DNA of 37,642 nucleotides, from the NCBI GenBank assembly GCA_018267675.1, contig JAFDYA010000180.1:1-37642 (forward strand), written 5' to 3'. The translations under genes and the position numbers were made by a program. Source of the DNA: Bacteroidota bacterium. GTDB lineage: Bacteria; Bacteroidota; Bacteroidia; Chitinophagales; Chitinophagaceae. Shown in pieces: positions 19,157-26,203 of this stretch; position 1 is the first letter of the stretch, and every line of letters begins with the position of its first letter. The notes under the pieces are model-generated. The model was not told where the DNA came from, did no database searches, and was given only the letters and a program-made list of their open reading frames with translations.

Positions 19157-19780
19157 ATGCTCAGCTATCTGGCACTCGGAGATTCCTATACCATTGGAGA
19201 GGCTGTCCCAAAGGAAGAATCTTTCCCCCTGCAATTGGCTAAAGCTCTACTCAAAAAAGGCTTTACCCATGCCCCTCCCGAAGTTGTCGCCACCACTGGC
19301 TGGACGACCGACGAACTCGCCGCCGGCATCCGAGACAGAGATTTGGCTTGTGTCTATTCCGTCGTAACCCTGTTGATCGGTGTGAACAACCAATACCGAG
19401 GAAGAAGTATTGAAAACTATCGCAGCGAGTTTACAGAATTGCTACTCCGGGCAATTGAATTTGCAGGCGAAAAACCAGAACATGTCATCGTACTTTCCAT
19501 CCCCGATTGGGGTGTAACCCCTTTTGCTGAAGGCCGCGATAGACAAGCTATTGCCCACGATATTGATGCTTTTAACCAAGCTGCCCAAACCATCGCGCAG
19601 GCGCATGCTTGCCATTGGCTGGACATCACCGACAGTACTCGTAAAAACGGCCAAAATCCTGAATTTTTAGCAGAAGATGCCTTGCATCCCTCCGGTAAAG
19701 AATATACCATCTGGGCGCAAAGGCTAGAGCCAATAGTGGAGAAAATCCTTCGGGATAGCGACTACTATATTGCTCCTTAA
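19157..19780 (+). CDS. SGNH/GDSL hydrolase
   Basis: This 207-residue protein has all four SGNH blocks: GDSYTIGE with Ser10, a Gly block at TTGWTTDEL (Gly48), LLIGVNNQY with Asn77/78, and EDALHPSG with Asp174 and His177. It is an ester hydrolase or lipase-like enzyme; the substrate cannot be told from sequence. There is no signal peptide, so it is probably cytoplasmic. Its start lies one base after the DUF5606 stop. Its stop overlaps the stop of the convergent thioesterase gene by four bases (19777-19780). Confidence 0.93.
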   Translation: MLSYLALGDSYTIGEAVPKEESFPLQLAKALLKKGFTHAPPEVVATTGWTTDELAAGIRDRDLACVYSVVTLLIGVNNQYRGRSIENYRSEFTELLLRAIEFAGEKPEHVIVLSIPDWGVTPFAEGRDRQAIAHDIDAFNQAAQTIAQAHACHWLDITDSTRKNGQNPEFLAEDALHPSGKEYTIWAQRLEPIVEKILRDSDYYIAP

Positions 19781-20169
19781 CGCAAACTTTCTAGCAGGCG
19801 GGCCAACTTATTTTTACTGACGATCTTTTGCTTCTGCTCCCCGGAGGCAATGAGCCGCCCGGCAACACGCGCTTCAAATTTTGTTGAAACCTCGTTGCCG
19901 TCAACCGCCGTTAGGCAGGCTACAAACTCCACCTGCTGCCCGGGTAATGCCGGCGCATGGTGCTGTACCGAAACATAGGTGCCTATACCTTCCTCTCCTT
20001 CTTCTTTCATCTCCAGGACAAACAAACGCCCACTCCACTCGGCATCTCGCGTCAGTGCAAAGGTGGAATAAACTTCATGTACTGTACCGCTCTCAAAGCG
20101 GGCAAGATCATCGGCCCCGACAAAATGCGTGAACGACTTTTTGCTACCGATTGGAAAAATGTTCTTCAA
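19777..20169 (-). CDS. Hotdog-fold thioesterase family protein
   Basis: This 130-residue protein looks like a short hotdog thioesterase of the fluoroacetyl-CoA thioesterase-like group: SFTHFVGADDLARF, FALTRDAEWSGRLFVLEM, GIGTYVSVQHHAPALPGQQVEF and a final strand with KFEARVAGRLIASG. The family hydrolyses acyl-CoA thioesters; the acyl group is unknown. It is cytoplasmic. It converges on the SGNH hydrolase with overlapping stops, so neither gene can have a terminator between them. Upstream is 188 bases of noncoding sequence. Confidence 0.85.
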   Translation of the reverse strand: MKNIFPIGSKKSFTHFVGADDLARFESGTVHEVYSTFALTRDAEWSGRLFVLEMKEEGEEGIGTYVSVQHHAPALPGQQVEFVACLTAVDGNEVSTKFEARVAGRLIASGEQKQKIVSKNKLARLLESLR

Positions 20170-20307
20170 GCAATCAAAATTAGGTGGAAGAAAATTAAAA
20201 CCAGACTGATGCCATCATCGTTGATGGAATTCACCTAATACCGTCAAAGAGTACAGAGCATAGCACTAAAAAAAATTATTTACCGACAAAAAGTTTTTTA
20301 ATGGAAT

Positions 20308-20333
20308 AAGGCCGCCGTAAAAACGATGGCCTT
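20308..20333. terminator. Imperfect hairpin after the small membrane gene cluster
   Basis: aaggcc (20308-20313) pairs with ggcctt (20328-20333), and the stem extends inward through one mismatch. It lies 25 bases past the last small membrane gene (minus strand) and upstream of the thioesterase gene. The T-tract that follows is weak on either strand, so this is only a candidate end of the cluster transcript. Confidence 0.35.
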
Positions 20334-20357
20334 TACGATTTTCTAAAATTGAAAGAT

Positions 20358-20558
20358 TTACGATTTTTTCCCAAATTTTTTTTCATTAAACGCTATTATT
20401 TTTTTATTCAAAAAAGTAAACATTAATGCCAAGGTAGCACAGGTCATTCCTGTTACAAAATAATAATGAGCCGTATTTTCAAAGGATTTAAACAAAAATA
20501 TATCCGTCAAAAAATAGGAAATAGAAAAAAATAATAGATTCACTAGGTATGATTTCAT
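20358..20558 (-). CDS. Small two-TM protein, tandem paralogue 1
   Basis: This 66-residue protein has two hydrophobic segments (about residues 5-25 and 32-50) around the conserved turn FKSFENTAHYYFVTGMTCA, with a basic C-terminus (EKKFGKKS). It is paralogous to the two genes upstream on the same strand. No known family comes to mind. Ten bases before its ATG is the stop of a short conserved frame ending in GWT, whose last 12 bases (GGTTGGACATAA) are identical in all three units. Size, topology and position after a putative glycine-zipper peptide recall bacteriocin immunity proteins; that is inference. Confidence 0.7.
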   Translation of the reverse strand: MKSYLVNLLFFSISYFLTDIFLFKSFENTAHYYFVTGMTCATLALMFTFLNKKIIAFNEKKFGKKS

Positions 20559-20568
20559 AACGCCATGT

Positions 20569-20592
20569 TTATGTCCAACCCAAACAATTGAT
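20569..20592 (-). pseudogene. Conserved GWT-stop remnant before paralogue 1
   Basis: On the minus strand this reads INCLGWT-stop, preceded by a stop codon seven codons upstream. It is the shortest of three homologous 3' ends found just upstream of each small membrane gene, and has no start of its own. I take it as the last trace of a deleted partner gene. Confidence 0.45.
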
Positions 20593-20663
20593 TTATTACC
20601 TTACTCAAACTAGAACGGGAACTATCGCAGCCCTCAATTTCCCCGAATTAATATTGTTGTACA

Positions 20664-20864
20664 CTAATTTTTGCTTTTAAAATTGTTTTTAAACCACTGA
20701 TACAATCTCGATTCATTAAAAGACAACATACCTGCGAGCATTGCACAGGTCATCCCATGTACAAAATAATAGCGTGGGTTATTTTCAAAAGAATGGAATA
20801 CAAACATACTCATCCCAAGGAAAATTAGTATAAATAAAGCAAAGTTAAAAATAAATAATTTCAT
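20664..20864 (-). CDS. Small two-TM protein, tandem paralogue 2
   Basis: This 66-residue protein starts at ATG 20864 (MKLFIFNFALF), the position matching its paralogues; upstream ATGs at 20873 and 20888 fall in or before the conserved GWT remnant and are rejected. It has two hydrophobic segments around FHSFENNPRYYFVHGMTCA and a basic C-terminus (FKNNFKSKN). It shares the F-x-S-F-x-N-x-x-x-Y-Y-F-V-x-G-x-T-C core with the other two. The upstream frame stops ten bases before its ATG, as for paralogue 1. Function unknown; an immunity role is inferred from context. Confidence 0.7.
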   Translation of the reverse strand: MKLFIFNFALFILIFLGMSMFVFHSFENNPRYYFVHGMTCAMLAGMLSFNESRLYQWFKNNFKSKN

Positions 20865-20874
20865 ATTAATCATT

Positions 20875-20919
20875 TTATGTCCAACCAATCCAATTACAAG
20901 CTAAATTCAAGAAGCATTT
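20875..20919 (-). pseudogene. Conserved GWT-stop remnant before paralogue 2
   Basis: Translates as KCFLNLACNWIGWT-stop in the frame corresponding to the longer remnant before paralogue 3 (end VFFNWLGWT). A TGA directly upstream closes the frame, so only 14 codons remain. Confidence 0.45.
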
Positions 20920-20975
20920 TCAACCATTGTCTCGGGTTTAACATTGACTTGATTCGATCGTTGCTCCGTTTCCAT
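20907..20975 (-). CDS. Possible 22-residue leader-like peptide (disrupted precursor?)
   Basis: A short frame starts at ATG 20975 with a purine-rich GGAGAA five to eight bases upstream, begins METEQRSNQVNVKPE and stops at 20907. It overlaps the GWT remnant in another frame. The charged, polar start followed by a frame-shifted hydrophobic C-terminus would fit a peptide precursor whose middle has been deleted. Equally it may be a chance frame. Confidence 0.3.
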   Translation of the reverse strand: METEQRSNQVNVKPETMVENAS

Positions 20976-20997
20976 GGTTCTCCAATGACAACGGCGG

Positions 20998-21201
20998 TTA
21001 ATTTTGTTTTTTCTTGAAAAGCCCATTTATCCTATGCCATGTATCAGAATCGTCAAATGAAAACATAAACGCGAGTAACACGCAAGTGGCGCCAGTTACA
21101 AAATAGTATCGTGTGGTGTTTTTAAAAGAATGAAAGATGAAATAATTTGATGCAAAAAATGCAGCAGAAATAAAAATAAGGTTTAGGAAAAATTTTTTCA
21201 T
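20998..21201 (-). CDS. Small two-TM protein, tandem paralogue 3
   Basis: This 67-residue protein starts at ATG 21201 (MKKFFLNLIFISAAFF). It has two hydrophobic segments around FHSFKNTTRYYFVTGATCV and a basic end (LFKKKQN). It is the most upstream of the three tandem paralogues. The longer in-frame opening to 21396 runs antisense-like through the Gly/Ala-rich frame and gives a Cys/Arg-rich, implausible protein, so it is rejected. The partner frame with the glycine-zipper tail stops 14 bases before this ATG. Function unknown; immunity to that peptide is the best guess. Confidence 0.72.
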   Translation of the reverse strand: MKKFFLNLIFISAAFFASNYFIFHSFKNTTRYYFVTGATCVLLAFMFSFDDSDTWHRINGLFKKKQN

Positions 21202-21215
21202 GAGTGAGTATATTC

Positions 21216-21509
21216 TTATGTCCAACCTAGCCAATTGAAAAACACATTTACACAAGCTGAACCAGCTGAACCCGCAGCTCCGCCAGCAATTCCCCCGGTA
21301 ATAGCCCCGCCTAATGCTCCCCATGGACCAAATTCTACACCGATGAGTCCCCATTTTACGGCACCACAACCGGCGGCTACAGCATCTGCCTGCCAAAACG
21401 AGCTTCTAGCTTGCGGATTGGTATTTGGGATGTTTAAGATACCGATCCATTTATTGTAGTTATTGTCATCAGCCCAATAAAGGTACGAATTCTTTGCTGT
21501 AAAAATTGC
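21216..21509 (-). pseudogene. Gly/Ala-rich (glycine-zipper) bacteriocin-like C-terminal fragment
   Basis: A 97-codon minus-strand frame without ATG, GTG or TTG near its start, opened after a TGA. It reads NSYLYWADDNNYNKWIGILN, then SSFWQADAVAAGCGAVKWG, FGPWGALGGAITGGIAGGAA, and ends VNVFFNWLGWT. The small-residue-rich hydrophobic tail resembles glycine-zipper membrane peptides such as class II bacteriocins and related Bacteroidetes toxin-like proteins. In the neighbouring frame an ATG at 21513 gives only 14 codons, so a frameshift or lost 5' end is likely. It is the best-preserved of the three GWT-ending partners. Confidence 0.55.
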
Positions 21510-21522
21510 TCATCAGAATTTT

Positions 21523-22200
21523 TTATTCGCTGAAATGCTCGAGCCCCACCTTGCCATTCTTAATTGTGATAAATCCGGAAAAATTAACCTCCGAGTCAGG
21601 TAAGAGAAAATTTACTGGTTTACCATTTTGAGATTTGATCGGGCTAAGTTCTACCTCATCCAAAGTTTTTCTTAGCTGTTGCATGACTTGAACAACAAGT
21701 TGCCTGCTTATTTTTAAGCTTTGCACTTTATTAGCCTGTAAGTCTGTGCTACTTGGCATGTTGTCTAAATCAACCCGATCAAATGTCTGCACTTGATTAC
21801 TTATTGGCACAATATCTCTAGCATAATAGTATAATAATTTCCCGGTCTTTCCAACGACAAGATTCGATAAAGCAATCGAATATCTCCCCTCGGGGAGTTT
21901 TATTAATACAGGGGTCAATTCCTTTAATAAATATTCTTGGAATGAATATTCGGCGTGGAGCAATTTTGCCTCGCCTGAAACTTGCGTATAATTATATATT
22001 GGCTCATTATTAACTTGAATTGCCGGAGGGATTGAAATCAATGACTTTCCCAGTATAATCATCGCTTTCGATTCGCCAAATCGAATAGTATTGTTCTAGA
22101 ATTTAACTATTGAATTTGCTGTAGGATGCTGGTAAATTTTGGATTGACCCACAAAAGCAAATAAAACTAAAGCAAATAGGATGGTGTATTTCATATTCAT
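21523..22200 (-). pseudogene. Secreted protein gene interrupted by in-frame amber codon
   Basis: From ATG 22200 the frame encodes a signal peptide (MNMKYTILFALVLFAFVGQS), continues KIYQHPTANSIVKF, meets TAG at 22096-22098 (codon 35), and then continues in the same frame, NNTIRFGESKAMIILGK, to the TAA at 21523. The downstream 179-residue part alone, from ATG 22062, has no signal peptide. It contains strand-like segments and YSIALSNLVVGKTGKLLYYY, but no family I recognise. The simplest reading is a nonsense mutation in a secreted protein of about 225 residues, in keeping with the decay of the locus. A short secreted peptide plus a separate internal start is less likely. Confidence 0.7.
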
Positions 22201-22308
22201 GCTGAATTCACGCAGCAAATGCTACTTTATGTAAACGTAATAGTCTGTTTGCGCACTTAAAATTTAAGCCCATTAAAACATCATTGGCTAAGAGAACTAA
22301 GCTTCGTC

Positions 22309-22737
22309 CTAATCCATACCCAAGCTGGGCGTGATGCGAAATTTTGGCTTTTTATCGGGGTCCCCATCTGCTGCCGGCGCTGCCTGCTCGTTCGGTGGTT
22401 CTGCAAGATTGGGCGTAATGGTGGCCGCCATTTGCGGTACTTCTGGATCAGGCGCATCCACAACACCGGAGATCATTTCAACTTTTTTCTTCAAGGCATT
22501 AATAGCATCCACCAATCGGCCTTTCAGTACGGCGTCATGCCCCTTCTTTACTAGCCGTTCTAAATCCGGAAATTCTTCCGGGGTATGGCGCAAAGCAGCT
22601 TTATATTCAGTTGAGGTGATTGAAAATGCCACGACCAGCGCCTGGTATTCGGCAAAGATTTGCTTTAGTTGTTCCATGCTGTGCTTCGGCTGCTTGATTT
22701 GCTGCCAAAGCCTTTGCACCATTTCTTGCTGGTTCAT
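22309..22737 (-). CDS. Hypothetical protein, helical with Pro-rich tail
   Basis: This 142-residue protein has a helical N-terminal two-thirds (MNQQEMVQRLWQQIKQPKHS to NALKKKVEMIS) and an acidic, proline-rich, disordered tail (DAPDPEVPQMAA to FRITPSLGMD). There is no signal peptide or membrane segment. I do not recognise a family. It lies 95 bases downstream of rnc on the same strand but has its own candidate promoter, so it may be transcribed separately. Confidence 0.7.
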   Translation of the reverse strand: MNQQEMVQRLWQQIKQPKHSMEQLKQIFAEYQALVVAFSITSTEYKAALRHTPEEFPDLERLVKKGHDAVLKGRLVDAINALKKKVEMISGVVDAPDPEVPQMAATITPNLAEPPNEQAAPAADGDPDKKPKFRITPSLGMD

Positions 22738-22762
22738 AATAAAAATAAGATGGCTTAGGAAA

Positions 22763-22770
22763 CAAATTTA
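22763..22770 (-). promoter_or_regulatory. Candidate -7 box for the hypothetical gene
   Basis: TAAATTTG on the minus strand matches the Bacteroidetes primary sigma factor -7 consensus TAnnTTTG exactly, 26 bases before the ATG at 22737. No good TTG -33 element is visible at the usual distance. Confidence 0.4.
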
Positions 22771-22832
22771 TGCTTTAATGCGCAGATTTGACGGCTTGAT
22801 AAGCCCAAGCTACAAAAGTGGCAGGATATCGA

Positions 22833-23558
22833 TTAGTCGTGCTGGTCTATCCCTAGCGCAAGAAGTGCTTTGTGGGCAGCATCTTGTCCGGCGGCTTTTT
22901 TGGAATAACCGGTACCCATTGCTATTTGCTTATCTTTTGCGAATACACCAATGGTAAATACTTTCCGAGCACCTTCCCGATTATCATCCATCACGATAAA
23001 CTCAATTTCCTGATGATTGCGTTGTGCCCAATTTAGGAGTTGATTTTTGTAGTTGGTATCTGTGGTTTCAATCTGTTCCACATCCATATAGGAGCGAATG
23101 AGTAGCCGAACGATGAAGCTACGCGTCTTGGTGTACCCTTGGTCTAAGTAGATCGCACCTACAAGTGCTTCTAGGGCATTGCCGAAAATATGACTCCTGT
23201 TGAGGCTCTTATCAGCATGATTAAAAACAAGCAATTTATTGAGCCCCATTTTCAGGGACACTTCATTGAGCGACTCGCGGCGCACCATGCGGCTCCGCAT
23301 TTCGGTCAAGAATCCTTCTGCTTCGTTGGGATACTTTTTAAAAAGATACTCCGCTACCACAGCCCCTAGAATGGCATCACCCAGATACTCCAATCGTTCA
23401 TTGTTGGCTTGGACTGTCTGACCATGAGAGCTATGCGCCAAGGCCAATTGATAATAGGCTAAATGCTTTGGACGGAATCCTAGTATTTGCTCCAATTGTG
23501 CCGTTAATGGCTCGGAAGGCTTGAAGAGGCTTTGGAGTGTATCGGTTAGCCTGCTCAC
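22833..23558 (-). CDS. rnc: Ribonuclease III
   Basis: This 241-residue protein has the RNase III signature NNERLEYLGDAIL (Glu54, Glu57, Asp61) and the second active-site helix GNALEALVGAIYLDQGY, where Asn stands at the position of E. coli Asp114 and the metal-binding Glu is kept. As I recall this Asn is common in Bacteroidetes. A C-terminal double-stranded RNA-binding domain runs from about residue 165 (NYKNQLLNWAQ) to AAGQDAAHKALLALG. It processes rRNA and degrades structured RNA. It follows fabF by seven bases in the acpP-fabF-rnc cluster typical of many bacteria. Confidence 0.96.
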   Translation of the reverse strand: MSRLTDTLQSLFKPSEPLTAQLEQILGFRPKHLAYYQLALAHSSHGQTVQANNERLEYLGDAILGAVVAEYLFKKYPNEAEGFLTEMRSRMVRRESLNEVSLKMGLNKLLVFNHADKSLNRSHIFGNALEALVGAIYLDQGYTKTRSFIVRLLIRSYMDVEQIETTDTNYKNQLLNWAQRNHQEIEFIVMDDNREGARKVFTIGVFAKDKQIAMGTGYSKKAAGQDAAHKALLALGIDQHD

Positions 23559-23565
23559 GATCTTT

Positions 23566-24828
23566 CTAGGCTTCGTATTTCTTAAAAATCACGGACGCAT
23601 TGTGTCCGCCAAAGCCAAACGTATTGCTCAGGGCTGCCCGCACGGTACGATGAACCGGCTGGTTGAAGGTCAATTGGAAGCGCGGGTCAATGGCCGGATC
23701 ATCTGTAAAATGATTGATGGTTGGTGGCACAACATCATGCATCACCGACTTCACCGCTGCAATGGCTTCTATAGCACCGGCGCCACCCAGGAGGTGACCG
23801 GTCATACTTTTTGTGCTGGAGATATTGAGTTTAAAAGCGTGCTCCCCAAACACCTTCTCAATAGCTACCAATTCCGCAACATCGCCCAATGGTGTAGCGG
23901 TGCCATGCACGTTGATATAATCAATTTCTTCGGGCTTCATATCCGCATCTTCCAGTACATTGTTCATGACTAGAATCACGCCAAGCCCTTCCGGGTGCGG
24001 TGCGGTAAGATGATACGCATCGGCGCTCATACCGCCACCGGCCACTTCGGCCAAGATATTTGCTCCACGAGCTTTGGCATGTTCCAACTCTTCCAACACG
24101 AGGCTGCACCCGCCTTCACCTAGCACAAAACCATCGCGGTCTTTGTCAAAGGGGCGAGAAGCGGTCTTGGGGTCATCATTGCGCTCGGAGAGGGCTTTCA
24201 TGGCGTTGAAACCACCGATACCCGCTTCCGTAACTACTGCTTCGGAACCACCGACAACAAAAGCATTTGCTTTGCCCAAGCGGATATAATTCAAAGCATC
24301 AATAATCGCATTGCTAGAAGAGGCACAAGCACTGACTGTAGAGAAATTAGGCCCACGAAAGCCATACTTCATAGAGATGTGGCCACCGGCAATGTCCAAG
24401 ATGAGCTTCGGTATGAAGAATGGATTGAAACGAGGAGTGCCATCGCCATCATTGAAGTTTTTCATTTCTTCGATGAAGGTGATCATACCGCCAATGCCCG
24501 AGGCCCAGATTACACCCACTCGGTCTTTATCAATATCTGCACCGGCGATGCCACTCATTTCGACGGCTTCTTTGGCGGCGACTACAGCGAACTGGGAAAA
24601 ACGGTCAAGTTTCCGTCCTTCTTTTCGTTCAAAGTAATCTTCGACATTGTAGTTTTTTACTTCGCAGGCAAATTTTGTCTTAAACTTAGATACGTCGAAT
24701 TGTTGAATGATGTCGGCACCGGAAACGCCCGCCAGCAAGCTGTTCCAATAATCGGTAACATTATTGCCAATTGGGGTGAGGGCACCTAGGCCTGTAACGA
24801 CAACTCGTTTTAGCGGCTGATTCTTCAA
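23566..24828 (-). CDS. fabF: Beta-ketoacyl-ACP synthase II
   Basis: This 420-residue protein is a full-length KAS II. The Cys-His-His triad is visible: Cys168 in STVSACASSSNAI, His308 in NVHGTATPLGD, and His345 in STKSMTGHLLGGAGA. It elongates acyl-ACP with malonyl-ACP in type II fatty acid synthesis in the cytoplasm. It lies between acpP and rnc on the same strand; a perfect 14-bp inverted repeat sits in the 160-base gap after acpP, possibly setting the ratio of the two proteins. Confidence 0.98.
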   Translation of the reverse strand: MKNQPLKRVVVTGLGALTPIGNNVTDYWNSLLAGVSGADIIQQFDVSKFKTKFACEVKNYNVEDYFERKEGRKLDRFSQFAVVAAKEAVEMSGIAGADIDKDRVGVIWASGIGGMITFIEEMKNFNDGDGTPRFNPFFIPKLILDIAGGHISMKYGFRGPNFSTVSACASSSNAIIDALNYIRLGKANAFVVGGSEAVVTEAGIGGFNAMKALSERNDDPKTASRPFDKDRDGFVLGEGGCSLVLEELEHAKARGANILAEVAGGGMSADAYHLTAPHPEGLGVILVMNNVLEDADMKPEEIDYINVHGTATPLGDVAELVAIEKVFGEHAFKLNISSTKSMTGHLLGGAGAIEAIAAVKSVMHDVVPPTINHFTDDPAIDPRFQLTFNQPVHRTVRAALSNTFGFGGHNASVIFKKYEA

Positions 24829-24916
24829 GGGGAATGTATCGGGGTTGTTTTTTGCGGTAGGCAGAAAAGGTTAGAATTGAGATACCAAGTTAGTGGTTTC
24901 GTTCTTCACTATAAAA

Positions 24917-24966
24917 TATCAGGTATCAATTTTAGCACACTGGATGCAATCGATTGATACCTGATA
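24917..24966 (-). terminator. Perfect 14-bp inverted repeat between acpP and fabF
   Basis: tatcaggtatcaat (24917-24930) and attgatacctgata (24953-24966) are exact reverse complements with a 22-base loop. On the transcribed minus strand the hairpin is followed by TTTTATAG. It starts 23 bases past the acpP stop and probably works as a partial terminator or RNA-stabilising hairpin that keeps acpP mRNA more abundant than fabF. Confidence 0.72.
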
Positions 24967-24988
24967 AGAAGCTCTGGGTAGAGTATGT

Positions 24989-25225
24989 CTATTTCACATG
25001 CTCTTCCAAGTACGATACCGCTTGGCCAACAGTAGTGATGGTTTCGGCTTGTTCGTCGGGGATAGAGATGTTAAACTCCTTTTCAAACTCCATGATTAGC
25101 TCCACGGTGTCGAGGGAGTCGGCGCCGAGGTCATTTGTGAAAGAGGCTTCTGGAGCGACTTCGCTCTCGTCGACACCAAGTTTGTCCACGATAATTTTCT
25201 TGACGCGGGTTGCAATTTCAGACAT
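24989..25225 (-). CDS. acpP: Acyl carrier protein
   Basis: This 78-residue acidic protein starts at ATG 25225 ([20 protein letters not shown]), the usual ACP start and length. [21 protein letters not shown] contains Ser37, which carries the 4'-phosphopantetheine arm. It shuttles acyl chains between enzymes of fatty acid synthesis. Longer in-frame openings upstream to 25357 lack homology and would overlap the end of the ABC transporter gene, so they are rejected. It is the first gene of acpP-fabF. Confidence 0.98.
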   Translation of the reverse strand: MSEIATRVKKIIVDKLGVDESEVAPEASFTNDLGADSLDTVELIMEFEKEFNISIPDEQAETITTVGQAVSYLEEHVK

Positions 25226-25250
25226 GTTGAATCCTGTTTTAAATTTGAGG

Positions 25251-25258
25251 CAAAAATA
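25251..25258 (-). promoter_or_regulatory. Candidate -7 box for acpP
   Basis: TATTTTTG on the minus strand fits TAnnTTTG, 26 bases before the acpP ATG, the same distance as the box of the 22309-22737 gene. The -33 region lacks a clear TTG. The short A/T stretches upstream (25291-25299) are consistent with a strong promoter. Confidence 0.45.
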
Positions 25259-25346
25259 GCTTTTTGATTTAAATACGGTAGGTAGTTGGGATTTTTTTTT
25301 GGATCTGCCCCCAAATTCCCGGGCATTCGCTCCTGATTTCCATTTT

Positions 25347-26060
25347 TCAAGGCGCAATACTTCCGCCAGAATTGGTATCGTCGGCCTTACCGGTATTGTG
25401 TTTTCGCTCTTCTACCACGGCGCCATCACGCATCACTAAGGTCCGGTCTGTCTGTGCTGCTAGGCTTTCATTGTGGGTAATGAGGACAATAGTTTGCTTC
25501 AATTCTTGCTGTAGATTGAGGAACAAGCGATGAATTGCCAATGCATTTGCTGTATCCAAATTTCCGGTTGGCTCATCGGCCATTAAGATTTTTGGCTGAT
25601 TGACCAAAGCTCTTGCTATGGCTACCCGTTGCTGCTCTCCGCCGGAAAGCTCGGAGGGTTTGTGATGGATGCGCCCGGCAAGTCCCACTTTCTCCAGCAT
25701 TACTGATGCTGTCTGTATTGCTGCATTTTTTTGTTTCCCTGCTATCCAGAGTGGCATCGCTACATTCTCCACTGCATTGAACTCCGGCAAAAGATGATGC
25801 GCCTGAAAAACAAAGCCAATCTGTTCATTCCTAAACTTGGCCTGACGTGCCGGGGAGAGCGAAAAGACGTCCAAGTCTCCGAGACGAACCTGACCACTAT
25901 CCGGCTTGTCCAATGCGCCCAGCAGATGAAGCAGCGTGCTTTTTCCCGCTCCGGAAGGCCCAATGATGGAGAGCATTTCACCGGCAGCTACACTGAGGGA
26001 TACATTATCCAAAACCTTGAGTGTGCCATATGTTTTTGTAAGATTGCGAGCAGCCAACAT
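25347..26060 (-). CDS. LolD-like ABC transporter ATP-binding protein
   Basis: This 237-residue protein starts at ATG 26060 ([20 protein letters not shown]). It has Walker [10 protein letters not shown] (residues 34-42), Q-loop [12 protein letters not shown], signature [15 protein letters not shown], Walker [13 protein letters not shown] and H-loop [28 protein letters not shown] is typical of the LolD/MacB/FtsE subfamily, so it probably powers lipoprotein release or a related export step with a permease encoded elsewhere. The longer opening to 26195 has no homology and is rejected. It is divergent from the M28 peptidase gene and followed by acpP 121 bases on. Confidence 0.93.
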   Translation of the reverse strand: MLAARNLTKTYGTLKVLDNVSLSVAAGEMLSIIGPSGAGKSTLLHLLGALDKPDSGQVRLGDLDVFSLSPARQAKFRNEQIGFVFQAHHLLPEFNAVENVAMPLWIAGKQKNAAIQTASVMLEKVGLAGRIHHKPSELSGGEQQRVAIARALVNQPKILMADEPTGNLDTANALAIHRLFLNLQQELKQTIVLITHNESLAAQTDRTLVMRDGAVVEERKHNTGKADDTNSGGSIAP

Positions 26061-26183
26061 GCCAATGCACTTGTTTAAAGTTGGCAAGGTACGGTGTAGC
26101 ACTGCAAAAGTCTTGAGAAGGTAAAAATGGCATTGACTTTGCTGATTGACGGCAGGATTCGCCAATACGGTTAGTCTGACCTT

Positions 26184-26191
26184 TACTTTTG
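26184..26191 (+). promoter_or_regulatory. Candidate -7 box for the M28 peptidase
   Basis: TACTTTTG fits TAnnTTTG. It ends 12 bases before ATG 26204 and 18 before ATG 26210, so the leader would be very short; this favours the second ATG. No convincing TTG at -33. Confidence 0.4.
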
Positions 26192-26203
26192 CCACTTGTA
26201 TAA

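Noticed and set aside
21202..21396. N-terminal extension of small membrane paralogue 3
   Set aside because: The extension gives a Cys/Arg/Trp-rich sequence and runs over the GWT partner frame; the paralogues align only from ATG 21201.
22096..22098. Amber codon read as pyrrolysine or suppressed stop
   Set aside because: A single TAG in one accessory gene of a Bacteroidetes member; nothing nearby suggests recoding, and a nonsense mutation is simpler.
22331..22957. 208-codon plus-strand frame opposite rnc and the hypothetical gene
   Set aside because: It lies antisense to rnc and a well-formed neighbour, and its translation is Ser/Cys/Arg-rich without domain logic: a shadow frame.
26061..26195. 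N-terminal extension of the LolD-like ATPase
   Set aside because: The ABC domain starts at [12 protein letters not shown]; the extra 45 residues have no homology and would use up the divergent promoter region.
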